Origin: Prorocentrum cordatum
Taxonomy: Eukaryota > Sar > Dinophyceae > Prorocentrales > Prorocentraceae
Length of the DNA: 44,398 nt
Assembly: GCA_963575745.1 (NCBI GenBank)
Contig: CAUYUJ010004569.1
Coordinates: 1 to 44,398, forward strand
Reading direction: 5' to 3'
In this document: piece after piece, positions 1 through 17,996 of the stretch
Position numbering within the stretch: position 1 is the first letter of the stretch
How the letters are laid out: each line of letters starts with the position of its first letter
Notes under the pieces: model-generated
Database searches by the model: none
What the model was told of the DNA's origin: nothing
The model's input: the letters and a program-made list of their open reading frames with translations, nothing else
Program-made: the position numbers and the translations under genes

Positions 1-293
1 GACGCAACTGAAACACCAGATCGAATCTAGTCCTGAGACCCAGGGCTCGGACATGTATTGAATTCCACGAAATTGGCCTGCGGTGGGCACGATCGACCAC
101 GGCGTCGAGAGACGTGTGCAATGCTCGGGGGGCAGGCCAGATATCATATATACATCCCGATGCTGAGAGCCCGGAGCAGAGGGCAGAGAGACACACCAGA
201 TATCAGAAGTGAACACCTACCGATCCCACGAGCCTATCGACATCGAGTGAACCAGATCGACTGCGACACAAAAAAAAAACGCAAGTGTCCTTC

Positions 294-436
294 CCGTCCT
301 TGTTCATGCCCATGATAGCCCTGACCAGGGCGCCCGCCACCAAGGTGCCGACGTGGATGAACGCGTTGAGCTTCGCGACGCAGCGGTCCGCGTTCGTCAA
401 GTCGGACTTCTCCACCGAGACCAAGTCGTGCACGGA
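294..436 (-). CDS. Exon 8: helical C-terminal segment, 3' end uncertain
   Basis: After the acceptor CCGCCAG it encodes SVHDLVSVEKSDLTNADRC, VAKLNAFIHVGTLVAGALV and RAIMGMNKDGKD. A GA donor at AAG|GACACT would end it near 294. If unspliced, the frame runs on to a TGA at 203. Further exons may lie left of the window. Confidence 0.45.
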
Positions 437-2012
437 CTGGCGGCCATATTTCAAACGACCACACCAAACCCGCGCTCTCGTAACCGATGCTCGACGCGGG
501 AAACTGGCCACCCAAACGGGAGGGGCGAGCGAAATCTCAGTGGGCGTGGCAAGCAAGTTGTAGACCTTACCCATGCAACTAGATGTGGGCACCAGGGAAT
601 ACACGCCAACATATTCACACACAAGGCTGTGCATCTACATTGTGACTGCGTTCCGCAGAAAGGTATGTGGTGTGTGTGTGTGCGTACGTTCAATGTGCGA
701 ATGTGAGCTCGTGTGCGTGCCACGTGGAGGTGTGCGCGTGTGAGCAGTGCGCGGGTGGGCATGTGTAGGACTGGGGTACAGCCAGGGGCGAGTAGAAACG
801 ATGAACTGGTCTTGTAGGAGGGGGGATGTCATCGTCGTGCTGCTGCTGCCCATACCATCGCCAACAATCAAACAGCTGGCCTGCATCATCGTCATGCCGC
901 TGCTGCCCGCGCTGCCGCGACCAGCCCCGCGGCCAGCGCCGCGGCCCTGCCCGCGGCCGCTGCCGCGGCCGCGTGGGCGACCGCCGCCCTTGTCGCCGCC
1001 GAACTCCTCGCCCGAGTTGTTCTCGCCGCCCACCCCGTCGAGGCCCATCGCGCGGAACGAGCCTCGGTTGGGACGGGCGGGGGCGGAACGGGGGATACAA
1101 TGCAACGGTGGTCCACCGCGAGAGAGGAGGGGGGAGGTCACGCAGGCAAGCGAGAAGGGGCGACACGGGGGCAGACGAGGAGGTGAGGGGGAAGGGGGAA
1201 TAATAGCATGCGGTTGCGAGGGGATGCACGAAATGGAGAGGTGGCGCGATACCGAGGTAGGGGGCGCGACAATTCGGGAGGCGAGGGTGGCGGAGGACGG
1301 ATGGGAGGAAGGGGCAATGAGGAGGAGGGGGGTGCGGATGAGGATAAGGAAGATGAGGAGACTGAGGGTCGACGAAGAAGGTGAGGATTGTTGGCTAGAT
1401 GAGGTGGGTGAGGAGGAGGAGGACAGATGATGGATCGCGATGAGATGGTCGGTTGGTGATTCCCAAATCGAGAACCCTTCTCGAGACAGTTGTTCAGCGC
1501 GACCCTGTTCATCGAGTCGGAGAGGCGCGAGTAGTCGTCACCAGAGATACCCTTCTTGCCAGTTGCCTTCGGAGACGGTTTGTAAAGAATACCTGCCGTG
1601 CCCCCGATCAAGCCAGTCGCGCCGACATCCTGCCCAGCCCAAAACCTAGGTGCAGGGCAGAGCAGGATGAGGGCCTGAGTGGCTTGAGCTGGCAAATATC
1701 ACATCGAAAAAAACAAACGTCTCCACAGTGCCATCCAGATCCTCCATATCTGATCCTCAACTCATTTCATCGTCCAGAGACGTGCCGTCGTCTTCTTGGA
1801 GCGCGTGATGGAGCGGGCGAAGCTGTCGGTCGTGTCAAGGTACTGCTTGCGGCGCTTGTTCTTCGGGTTCTCCCTGACCTGCGAGCGGTGTTTCACATTC
1901 GCGCCATCCTGCCCCTCCTATCCACAGCCCATCCCCTCAGCTCATAGTCTTCATTCGTACACCACATCAGTCCACACCATCATCGGACCATCCTCATCCT
2001 CGACCCCTGCCG

Positions 2013-2045
<33 letters not shown>

Positions 2046-3231
2046 GTCCTCCTCAGTTTGCTACCCGTCCATGTCATATCACAGGCCTCATCGATATCCC
2101 CCATCGCCTCCCTCCGTCACCATCATCATCCGATCACATGTATCATCATTCGCTCGACCACTCCTCGTGATATGACCCACCAGAGTTTGATCCCGAATCG
2201 GCCTGGATCAAGCCCTGGCCCATCATCTCTTCTGCTTCGCTCTCGCCGTACTTGTCGTACAGCTGTTTCTGGGTGACCCAGGAGCTCTTGGAATCGCACC
2301 TCTCTGCATAGTCGATCGTCTGGACGACCTCCCAGAACATATCATCCATCTGCGGGTCCACGATCCAGGCCATCAGCATGATCCCCGCGGAATTCCGACC
2401 ACCACCCTTCGGGCCGTCCTTGCCCGACGTCACCTGGGACTATGCGTGAACACCGACATGTGTAACAGCGGGGGGTTCTGAAATGCCACGTTGTCGTACA
2501 GAGACATGTCATTACGTGTATGTGCGCATGCGCAGACGCGTGCGTTTGCATGTGTATACGTATGCGCACGATGTGATGTACGTGTGGTATGGCATGATCA
2601 TGTATATGGGCGTCTAAGTTATAGTAAGTTATAACACTCAACTCACCTTGTCGTAGTGCTCATCAGCATCAGCGTTGTGCTTGCGAGCAGTGCGGAAGCG
2701 CCCGTAGAGCTTGCGCAGCTCGTCTGGCGAGAAGACCGCCTTGAGCTGGCGGAGCCCCTCGGGGTCGCACTCCTTCCTGGCAGCGGGGGCATGTTGATCT
2801 GCAATGGGAATTCAAGAGCCTGCGACGTGGAACAGGGCTGGATGGGTCGAGCTAAGATATGCGTTTAATGATATGTCGATGTAATTATACATATACATGT
2901 ATATATCAACCGATGTCCTGAACAACTCCACTATGCCGCCCAGGTCGAGGCCCTCCGCGCGGGTCGTGAGCGCGGCGAGCTTCTGGCTGCGCGGGACGAT
3001 CGCAGTCGTAACGCCAATGCCAGCAGCTGCAGGGCGCTTCAGCGCAGAAGTGTCCTAGAGCTGACTGCAGCATGTGTGTATGTGTCACAGCTGGCCAATT
3101 AATTTACGTTAGGGCCGTTCACAACCAAGGCCCTTCGATGCCTTCAGCGCAGTTTTCTTCACCCCCTTGACGTGCTTCCCTGGCGCGGCAGCCTTCTGGG
3201 CCTTGGGGCCCTTCATCGCTTTTGGCGGCAT
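294..3231 (-). CDS. Eight-exon gene of a dinoflagellate-expanded protein family, function unknown (whole gene)
   Basis: Eight minus-strand exons join in frame: 3231-3142, 3036-2918, 2776-2647, 2433-2203, 1878-1786, 1629-1476, 1062-881 and 436 to about 294. The product is about 380 residues: a basic N-terminus (MPPKAMKGPKAQKA), a helical segment (FSPDELRKLYGRF), a WxVDPQ...FWEVVQTI block, a KYGESEAEEMM helix, a basic NPKNKRRKQY strand, an RG-rich stretch and a helical C-terminal piece. From memory, this order (Lys-rich head, KLY-F-R segment, AW-VDP, WGE-EA-EMV-like helix) recurs in many unnamed dinoflagellate proteins; no enzyme motif is visible. Donors are GC, GA, GT, GC, GC, GT, GC and all acceptors are AG. 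An AG (CCCGACAG) lies five bases before the ATG and could be the trans-splice acceptor. The 3' end is uncertain and may lie beyond position 1. Confidence 0.6.
881..1062 (-). CDS. Exon 7: RG/GR-rich segment
   Basis: Encodes GSFRAMGLDGVGGENNSGEE then a run of RGRGSGRGQGRGAGRGAGRG. RG-rich tracts often bind RNA or act in nucleolar proteins (general knowledge). The acceptor is ACCGAG|GCTCG and the donor ATGCAG|GCCAGC. The next frame reads poly-alanine, so the frame rests on continuity with exons 6 and 8. Confidence 0.45.
1476..1629 (-). CDS. Exon 6
   Basis: Encodes DVGATGLIGGTAGILYKPSP, KATGKKGISGDDYSRLSDSM and NRVALNNCLEK in frame with exon 5. The acceptor is GGGCAG|GATGTC and the donor AGAAGG|GTTCTC. 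No known domain. Confidence 0.45.
1786..1878 (-). CDS. Exon 5: basic strand after the core
   Basis: Thirty-one codons, VRENPKNKRRKQYLDTTDSF then ARSITRSKKTT. The acceptor is TCGCAG|GTC and the donor ACGACG|GCACGT (GC). It joins GLIQ to VRENPKN, which agrees with related proteins where a basic NPKN motif follows the acidic helix. Confidence 0.55.
2016..2047. repeat. (CAT)n microsatellite
   Basis: About ten CAT/ATC units in the intron between exons 4 and 5 of the first gene. The surrounding 1880-2200 is intron without coding potential. Confidence 0.85.
2203..2433 (-). CDS. Exon 4: conserved core of the family
   Basis: Seventy-seven codons in frame from CCCAG|GTGACG to ATCCAG|GCCGAT (GC donor). 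It contains GIMLMAWIVDPQ, MFWEVVQTIDYAER, SSWVTQKQLYDKYG and ESEAEEMMGQGLIQ. The WVTQKQLYDKYGESEAEEM block is the strongest family signature in this gene. Confidence 0.65.
2647..2776 (-). CDS. Exon 3: FSPDELRKLYGRF segment
   Basis: Encodes KECDPEGLRQLKAV, FSPDELRKLYGRFRTARKH and NADADEHYDK. The donor is a standard CAAG|GTGAGT. This helical block is the part most like other members of the family. Confidence 0.65.
2918..3036 (-). CDS. Exon 2: KRPAAAGIG and helical segment
   Basis: Encodes RPAAAGIGVTTAIVPR followed by SQKLAALTTRAEGLDLGG and IVELF. The acceptor is CTGCGCTGAAG|CGC. The end is either a GA donor (TTCAG|GACATC, end 2918), which keeps frame with the acceptor GCCAG|GAAGGAG, or a GT donor seven bases further on (end 2911) with acceptor GGAAG|GAG. 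Both preserve frame. Confidence 0.55.
3142..3231 (-). CDS. Exon 1: start codon and basic N-terminus
   Basis: Thirty codons beginning MPPKAMKGPKAQKAAAPGKH and ending in KKTALK. Lysine/alanine-rich starts of this kind are common in dinoflagellate proteins. The donor is AAG|GCATCG, a GC donor. The bases CTGCGCTGAAG before it are repeated exactly before the next exon, so the cut is placed by an 11-base direct repeat. Confidence 0.65.
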
Positions 3232-3604
3232 GCTCCTGTCGGGTCGAGTACGTGGCGCCCCTGGATGCCAGACGCGGGATGATCTGAGCCGCTCGCAGAG
3301 GCTGCAGACAAGACGCGTCATGCGAACACAGTCCCGAATACATTCTCGCCAGCTGCGACACATACTCACAATGTCTGCGTCGATAACCTGATTGGGGTGA
3401 TGCAGGCACAATACTGTAATGTGGTACACGTGGCGAATTTAATGTGCATGGCACATGTGAACACATTTACAACATGCGAATACCGCACTACATCATGGTA
3501 CTGGCGCTGTTAGATGTACCAGTGATACACGTTATGTCATAGTTTGCATACCATAATTCAAAACAGTACATGCGACACATGACATGACGCACGATATGAT
3601 ATTT

Positions 3605-3608
<4 letters not shown>

Positions 3609-3640
<32 letters not shown>
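3609..3640. repeat. (AT)n microsatellite
   Basis: Sixteen uninterrupted AT units, self-complementary, 80 bases from the CACGTG element. Confidence 0.9.
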
Positions 3641-3643
<3 letters not shown>

Positions 3644-3722
3644 ATTTTGTTGTTTAATATAACTATAGTAGGTCATACTTGGTGTAATCTGTTCGGCACA
3701 CGGGTAATAATGTGAAACCGTT

Positions 3723-3906
3723 AAATCTCACGATAATCTCACGTGTGTCGCACGTGGGATCGGCATCTCACGTGAGTCTCACGTGAGTCTCACGTGAGAC
3801 CGAAACCATCTCACGTGAGACGTTTTCGTCTCACGTGAGACCCACGTGAGACTCACGTGAGATTACAGATCTCACGTGAGCCCCACGTGAGAATATCGTG
3901 AGATTT
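3723..3906. repeat. Palindromic element built of TCTCACGTGAGA units
   Basis: The left end (AAATCTCACGATAATCTCAC) and the reverse complement of the right end agree over about 25 bases, so the whole 184 bases form one inverted repeat. Inside are more than ten CACGTG palindromes, mostly in TCTCACGTGAGA or CTCACGTGAGT contexts. It could be a small non-autonomous inverted-repeat transposon or a cluster of binding sites for an E-box/G-box factor. Confidence 0.75.
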
Positions 3907-4669
3907 CAAATGGTCGGTCAGTGTTGTAATATATATATATATGTATTTGGTATGTTATATCTACCATCCGGTGCTCAATTTATACATGTATATGTATATA
4001 TGGTTAGTACTCGTCATCATTCAATTGATATATCAACACAACCATAATCATATCAACACGCCACACCGAAGCGATATGTTATATACGCTACATGTGTATA
4101 TTGCGCCGACCACCTGTACACGTTTACAACTATATTACATCACATCCATAAGGTAACGTAATACACGTATGTGATTGTGTATGTGAGTGGTGCGGTCATG
4201 TACGCGTAATGCACCATGCGTACGTATGCGTGATATGTTTAACCATGTGATATATTGGCGGTCCGTGAACATGTGCGCGCGTGCCGTGACTATAACCGCA
4301 CCACCCCCAACCATCACCCGTATCATCGTCAACCCTCACGCATGTTTCAATCATAACCACACCCCATACATGTCGCTCCCGATCTTCACCACCATCCCCT
4401 CATCCACTCATCATGGTCAGCATCGCTAATCTTGGTCGCCAGCACGCTAACCATCATCTCAACCTATCGGACACGACACCGACCACCCCAGTCGGATTGT
4501 AACATTCGGGGGCGATGGGTGGTGTGATGATTCTTGCCAGGACACTGCCACACACGAAGATCTGTCGCGCCACCACAGGTCCACCCCTGGACCACGCGCG
4601 TACCCGAGCCCCTACACTGATTGAAAACATCAGCAGAATAATGAAATGACCGAGCTACTTGATCAACTT

Positions 4670-12421
<7,752 letters not shown>

Positions 12422-12837
12422 CTGGAAACTCATTTGATCACCAAAATGGCTCGGGGGAGGCAAACACAGCCATCCCCAGTCCCCTTCCACTGCCAATTCC
12501 ACGGCCCTCCTTCTTATCTGCATCCTCCTCCTCATCCAGCTCCTCCTTCTACTCCTCCTCCTCCTCCTCCAACTCCAACTCCTGCTCCTCCCCCTCGTAT
12601 CCTTCCCCTTCTCCTCCTCCTCCTCCTCGCGCCCCTTGCCCTCCTGATCCTGTTACGTTTCCTTATCATGCCATTATTCTCTGCTTCGCTATCGTCGTCT
12701 TGCTCGTCATCCTCCTTATCATCAATGCCGTCGTCACCGTCAACTTCATCGTCGTCGCCCGTCATCTTCCGCTCTTACTGCCTACTCCACCATCCACCCG
12801 CACCCCATCTATCAAACGTCGTCACCTCCCAACGCCA

Positions 12838-13075
12838 ACATCATCATTGATGGCGTTGGCGATGGCGATGACCTCCCATCGCCAACGCCATCATTGATGG
12901 CGTTGGCGATGGCGACGACGTTGGATGGTCCATCAACGTGGGCGAGTCGCGTTGGTGGTAGCCATTGATGGCGTTGGCGATGGCGTTGGCGATGGCGTTG
13001 GCGACGACGTTGATGGCCCATCAACGTCGTCGCTCAAACGCCATCGCCAACGTCATCGTCAACGTCATCGTCAAG
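12838..13075. repeat. Inverted minisatellite of GATGGCGTTGGC units
   Basis: At least seven copies of GATGGCGTTGGC or its complement GCCAACGCCATC alternate in both orientations, separated by GATGGTCCATCAACG-type joints. The array can fold into several nested hairpins. It lies upstream of the 12418 start codon. Confidence 0.75.
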
Positions 13076-13249
13076 ACTCGTTTTCGGTACAGCATCAACG
13101 TCGTCACCATCGCCAACGTCAGCAAAACAAAGACGCCAACAAAATCCGCAGACCCGACGTGGGCCCTCTAGGCGCGTGAACTTTTCTACCCCGCGATGTT
13201 GCGATCGAGCGTGGCAACGACTTCGACTGCGACAGGGGTTACTTCTGAC

Positions 13250-13470
13250 GCGCGCTCGAAATTCGAAATTCGATCGCAGCGCGCAATCGACGTCGGAATT
13301 TCCAGCGCGGCGCGCGCTGGAAATTTTGAAATTTCCAGCGCGCGCCGACCGAAATTTCCAGCGCGAGATTCCCAGCGCGCTGGAAATTATTTCCAGCGCA
13401 AGACCGAACTCGAGAAACCGTTTTTCCGGAGCGCGCTCGCGAAATTTTTCTGGTTTTCCGGAATTTCGAG
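13250..13470. repeat. Cluster of AAATTTCCAGCGCGC palindromic repeats
   Basis: AATTTCCAGCGCG occurs repeatedly with its complement CGCGCTGGAAATT, giving abutting palindromes. Base composition alternates between AT and GC blocks, unlike the neighbours. Confidence 0.7.
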
Positions 13471-13517
13471 CGCGATCAAACGCGCTGCATTTTTTTGGTG
13501 ATCGGGGCATCTGGGTA

Positions 13518-13680
13518 ACCGAGGAGGCGGAGGAGGAGGAGGGGGAGGAGGAGGAGGAGGAGGAGGAGGAGGAGGAGGGGGGAGGACGGGGGGGGGCGAG
13601 GAGGAGGAGGAGGAGGAAGAGGAGGAGGAGGAGGAGGAACAGGAGGAAAAAGAGGAGGAGGAGGAAAGAGGAGGAACCCA
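13518..13680. repeat. (GGA)n microsatellite
   Basis: A purine-only GAG/GGA run. The rest of 12456-14400 shows no exon. Confidence 0.85.
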
Positions 13681-14405
13681 GCGTAGAGAGGGGGTCCCCC
13701 ACCAGTCCTTATCCAGAGCCCAGCGCCGCATCGGGCTGGGCGGGGGAGGGCGATGCTCCGCAGTGGTCGGCGTAGCCGTCGAAGTTAGCCGTCGAGGAGG
13801 AGTGGGGGGAGGAAGAGGTGGTGGTGGTACTCAGCATCTGGTCGAATCTGTAATGACTATACACTTAAAATTGACCGCTGTGCGCATATTGAGGGGAGCT
13901 ATCTTCGCGAAACTTGCAAGTCGGCACTCCCGTCGCGACTGGATTTCGAATCAAGGAACACCATAGGAACCGTCAGGGCCGAGAAGCCTAACGAACACAT
14001 CCCGAATAGTGCGCGGTGGCACTAGATCCCGAAAGTGCGACGTTCAACGTCCCAACTCGCACACGCGCGCACACAGCACGGAACGAGAGAGAGGGAAGGA
14101 GACACACGATGACGCACCACCACGGAGGAAGAGGAAAGAGGGAGCAGGAAGGCGGAGGCAGGCGGAGATACGACACTTAAAATCAAGAGGGAACCTCAGT
14201 TCTTAAGTCTGACCTCTGCCTCGACCTTTCCCTTTGCCCTTGCGGGGCCTACACTTTACTGGCTGGATTTCGAATTGAGCTCTACGCATCTCGGACACAC
14301 GCTGCCTGGGCCCCCCAGTTCCTAGAGTATTTACATGAGCTGGGGGCCTGCTACTCCTGCTACTGCTTTCCCTTCAATTCAGGATTAAACCTCGAGCCCC
14401 CGAGC
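13681..14405. other. Spacer downstream of a decayed LINE
   Basis: No coding segment recognised. CTGGATTTCGAAT appears twice (13939 and 14263). The 14216-14405 part may be the 3' untranslated region of the LINE that ends at 14406. Confidence 0.4.
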
Positions 14406-15248
14406 CTACCACCTCTTGTGCTTGCTCCCCTTCAACATTCTCTGCAGTGAAATCTGGATCTTCCTCTCGGGGCATCCGCGCGGCGGCGGGCCTGGCCTCG
14501 GCTTGGACCCAAGCTTCATGAGGCACTTCGTGATCAAGGGATTGGCGGGCACTATCAGCATATTGGACGGCTCTCCGATTGGCACGAACGCATAAACGTA
14601 AAACGAATGTCCCACGTTGAATTCCTTTCGTTCCCTCCGGAACGTCGACTTCGCCCGCCAGTGCTTGATGCGTTCTGCGGCTGCCCCCATCTTCTCGCCC
14701 CGGAATCGCTCCAAAAGTAAGGCGAGACCCGCTACTTCATCTTGAATGCCGGCCGCCTCTTTCCCCGCTGGTTGCACCATCAAGATTGCCATCGCCGCCG
14801 TGGCCACCATGAGGGGCGGAGGTCCCCGCTCTGCTTCCGGATCTGACTCCACGTGGCCCACATAGTGCTGCGCAGCTGCTATCGCGCGCGCGTTGAGAAT
14901 GCAATCCTTGCCCAGTAGGTGCGCGCTGATCAAGCAGCCCTCCGGCGCCCTCGTGCGCTGCGTGACATTCGCCACATGCTTGAAACTGTTGACCACCGAC
15001 TCGTCCTCGGTGTGCTCGCCCTCTCCTCACCCTGTGTCCAGCGCCACGGGGGCCGCCGCCTCCTCGCCGCTCGACGCTGCTGCATCGCCCGGGCGCGTAG
15101 CTCGAGCACGCGCATCTCCTCGACGCCGCTGCTGCCGATCCTCTCTGTGACCACCAGCGTGGAAGGCCTCTTGAGAGCTGGCTAGACGCTTCTTCGCCTC
15201 CAAGAGATGGCTCTGCGACATGGCTCCCGCCACCCACTGCTCCGCCAT
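14406..15248 (-). pseudogene. C-terminal domain of LINE A with in-frame TGA
   Basis: One frame runs from MAEQWVAGAMSQSHLLEAKK through SVVNSFKHVANVTQRTRAPE, ERGPPPLMVATAAMAILMV, IKHWRAKSTF and MLIVPANPLITKCLMKLG to LQRMLKGSKHKRW and TAG. A single TGA at 15027-15029 interrupts it without a frame change. The RGPP..., IKH-R-A-K and NPL...L-K segments match the tails of other dinoflagellate LINEs as I recall them. Confidence 0.55.
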
Positions 15249-15299
15249 GGATCGGTCTCTCGAAAGGAAAATGGGCAGACGGATCGAGTTGCGCGCGCG

Positions 15300-15700
15300 A
15301 GCGCATATGAACCTGCAGAGTCTCTAAGCAATGGTGATCTTGACCGCGAGCAGGGCACAGCAGCGACCCAGGCTCGATAGTATAATATACATGGTGTCCT
15401 CTATCTGCTTGACATCTGTGGCGTAGAAATGATCTACGAAACGGCTGACGCGCGATAGGTCTATGAAATAGTACACTCATACACCAGGGGCATTGATTGG
15501 TGACCGTGAGCACGTTGCTCAGCGCGCGATGCCCGCGCGTGCCCCCTCGCGTGAATCTCGCGCGCGCATGCCGCGCCAGCTGGCCTTGAAATTCAAGCCC
15601 GCATCGCGAACCATCTGCGCTGAACTCCTCGCAAACCCATGCCGGAGCTGGTGGGCCTGCAGGGGGTCCATCGGGAACTGCTTGATACCCCCCCCCCCCC
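15300..15700 (-). pseudogene. Zinc-finger region of LINE A
   Basis: It reads RCGLEFQGQLARHARARF, GGTRGHRALSNVLTVTNQCP, WC and later EPGSLLCPARGQDHHCLETL. Dinoflagellate LINE tails carry C2H2 and CxxC fingers with a TNQCPWC motif. Here the second His of the first finger is F (RHARARF) and the last CxxC is CPAR, so both fingers are damaged. Confidence 0.6.
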
Positions 15701-15704
15701 CCCC
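15676..15704. repeat. Short poly-C run
   Basis: About 17 C bases inside the decayed LINE at a frame change. Confidence 0.6.
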
Positions 15705-15734
15705 CATCCTGATTCACCTCCTCCATCTTCTGGT

Positions 15735-17180
15735 TTAGCTCCTTCCCCTCCCGGCACTGCCCCCGCACTCCTGGCTCAAGATCCACATCGTCCTGAAGAT
15801 CCCCCAACGACTCATCACAATACGCTTTCCGAAGGGAGCGCCGTCCAGCCCGCCGAACTCAGCTCGAAGAGGTGCATCGCCTAGTTTATGCAGGGAGCCG
15901 GGACCATCTTCAGCATACGCCATCGCCAGGAGATCATTCTGGGCCTGAAGTGCCCACGGGTTCGCCTGATACGCATCGCTGCAGTGCCTCACAAGCTTGC
16001 AGTCCTGCAGAGTGGCTTGGTTCTCGTCAGGGAGCTTTCCAAACATAGCCGCTATGACCTGCGCATTATCTTCTCTGCGCGCTGCAAGGGTGTGCAACCG
16101 TCTGCGCCCCCGAATTCGAAGCTCGAGTCGCGCGGGATCGAGCCAATGAAGACGCCGCAATCAGATTTGGAGGGCGGGCTCGGTGCTTGGGTGACCCATC
16201 GGGCTGAGGAATCTCACGCGCAGTTCTACCCCCGAGAAGCTTCTCGCCCCGCCCAAGAGATTGGAGTCCAATAGGCGACCATGGCTGGAAATCAGTACAA
16301 ACGCTTCAAGACCGCCGAGGGCGCTACTCTGGACTCGGCATTGGAATACCAGCTTCTTGAGCTGAGACGACGCACTACGAGCAAACCAATCCCCCCATAC
16401 TCCACCGTGCTTCCCTCATATTTGTCAGACACACTGCGCGCCCGTGGCAGCCGGCTGCACCGCGCCAGAAAACTCGATCATCTCGGAGAGCGCCTTCGAG
16501 TTCTTGGTGGCCCCCCTTGCCCGCGAGCCTCGGGGCGCTCTGCTGCTTCGCGCGATTCTGAGTGCCGCCCACTGTCGACAACTTCTCATATATCTGCTTG
16601 CTCGCTTCGCCAAGTCGAATCGCAACTTCTCTCGGTGCACCGCCCAAGACTTTGCGAGCCGCATCATCTATGAGCGCCGCCGTGGAGAACGACAGGGTTC
16701 ACGCTGAAAAAGGAAGCTGCACATTAACGCCTTGCCTCGCGGTCTCGCGCTCCTTGCCTCCATCCGCGGCTCGAGAACACTGCGCTGGAACACTCGATGG
16801 AACTTGCCACCTGCAGACTGGTGTTCCTGCAAGGCGCCTTCTCCAATAAGGCGTGCGCCCGCTCCATCAGCTGCGTCTGCAGCGACGTAGCGGGCGTGGT
16901 TGTTCTGCGTGCCCTGCCACGCATCATCCAGATAGCAATGCTGGCAATAATTCGCAGCCACAGTTTGCTGCGAGATGCTGCCGCACACATTCGACCGATC
17001 ATAGAAAACTGCAGCATTACATACTCCCATCTGCGCCGAGCGCCAGCTCGTGGCAAGTTGGACTCGAATGGCAACTCCCCCCGCGCATGCAGCCCAGAAA
17101 CTTCCTCTCAGGCAACGCCTCCACTTCTCTTCGGTTGATGGGTCTCATCATGGCCTTGCTGAACGGACATACTCTGTGAG
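15735..17180 (-). pseudogene. Post-RT region of LINE A
   Basis: Pieces in several frames: SKAMMRPINRREVEAL, KFLGCMRGGSCHSS, and later RLHWLDPARLELRIRGRRRL, HTLAARREDNAQVIAAMFGK and NPWALQAQNDLLAM. Similar segments follow the RT thumb in dinoflagellate LINEs. Stops and frame changes are frequent. Confidence 0.45.
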
Positions 17181-17558
17181 TAAGTCTGACAGCTGTAAGT
17201 CCCGTCGGCGAGCTCGGCTTTGGAACGCAGGCCCCCCGCTACCCGTGCAAAGCCAGAAGTGCTTTAGACATCGCCCGAATGCCCCACAGGATGCCTCTGG
17301 GCCGCCGAGAAAGCCATTTCAGAACAGGGATGCGCGCCTCAAGCTCCGCCTGCTGGTCCGAATACTTCGGGTCGCGGGTGGTCGGTTTAAGGGGCATTCG
17401 GAAAGTCTCCGCGGGCAATGACTACGGTGGTACCCTCTTCCGACACGCGAACCTCTTAATGGTAGAACGGATGCCAAAAACATCTCGATATGCTTCGTCC
17501 TTGAAGGTAGGATTCCAACGATGCTGGCCATCGCGCCTGTGATTTTGCAGCGGGTAAC

Positions 17559-17996
17559 TCACCAACTGCATGTACCTGTTGTGCACCCTGTCCTCCTTGC
17601 CATCCAGGTTGCGCCAAGCGCTGAATCCACCTTTTCCCCCGTGGGATTCGACAGCGCCGGTGCGGTGTAGAAGAGTATGCCGGGTCCCACAGTGGTTGTA
17701 GCAAGCCGACGTGCAAGCCCATGAACTAAACCATGATCATGATCATGCCACGCTGGTCTAATCTGCTTTCCCAGGCTATCAATATGTGCACACTGGTGCT
17801 GCTCCTTGGCATCATGCAGCTCCTTGGTCAACCTGCGAAGCTGCTGCTTCAATGCTAGAATATCTGCCAGTTGCGCTGCCGTGCCAAGAACCCATAATTT
17901 CGCGTAGTATCGCTCGCCGTATGAAAAGTTCGTTTTGCTGGTGCCGAGCCCATCGAAAATCATGATATCCCTCGGAGTGCCGTGGAAAGAAACCAA
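17559..17996 (-). pseudogene. Endonuclease-RT linker of LINE A
   Basis: It contains LADILALKQQLRRLTKELHD, RPAWHDHDHGLVHGLARRLA and VGPGILFYTAPALSNPTGEK. The A-HDHDHxLVHxLAR ... GP...FYTAP pattern is characteristic, from memory, of the linker before the RT in one dinoflagellate LINE family. Confidence 0.5.

Larger units (their letters stand above)
3232..4669. other. Intergenic spacer between two minus-strand genes
   Basis: It lies between the start codon at 3231 and the stop codon at 4670 of the next gene upstream. It is more AT-rich than its surroundings and holds an (AT)n run at 3609-3640, the CACGTG palindromic element at 3723-3906 and no credible ORF. A promoter for the 3231 gene would lie here; I see no TATA- or TTTT-box that I would defend. 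Confidence 0.6.

Noticed and set aside
16668-17030. CYLDDAWQGT as an RT YxDD active site in LINE A
   Set aside because: The surrounding residues do not resemble RT motif C, and no motif A or B precedes it; coincidence is more likely.
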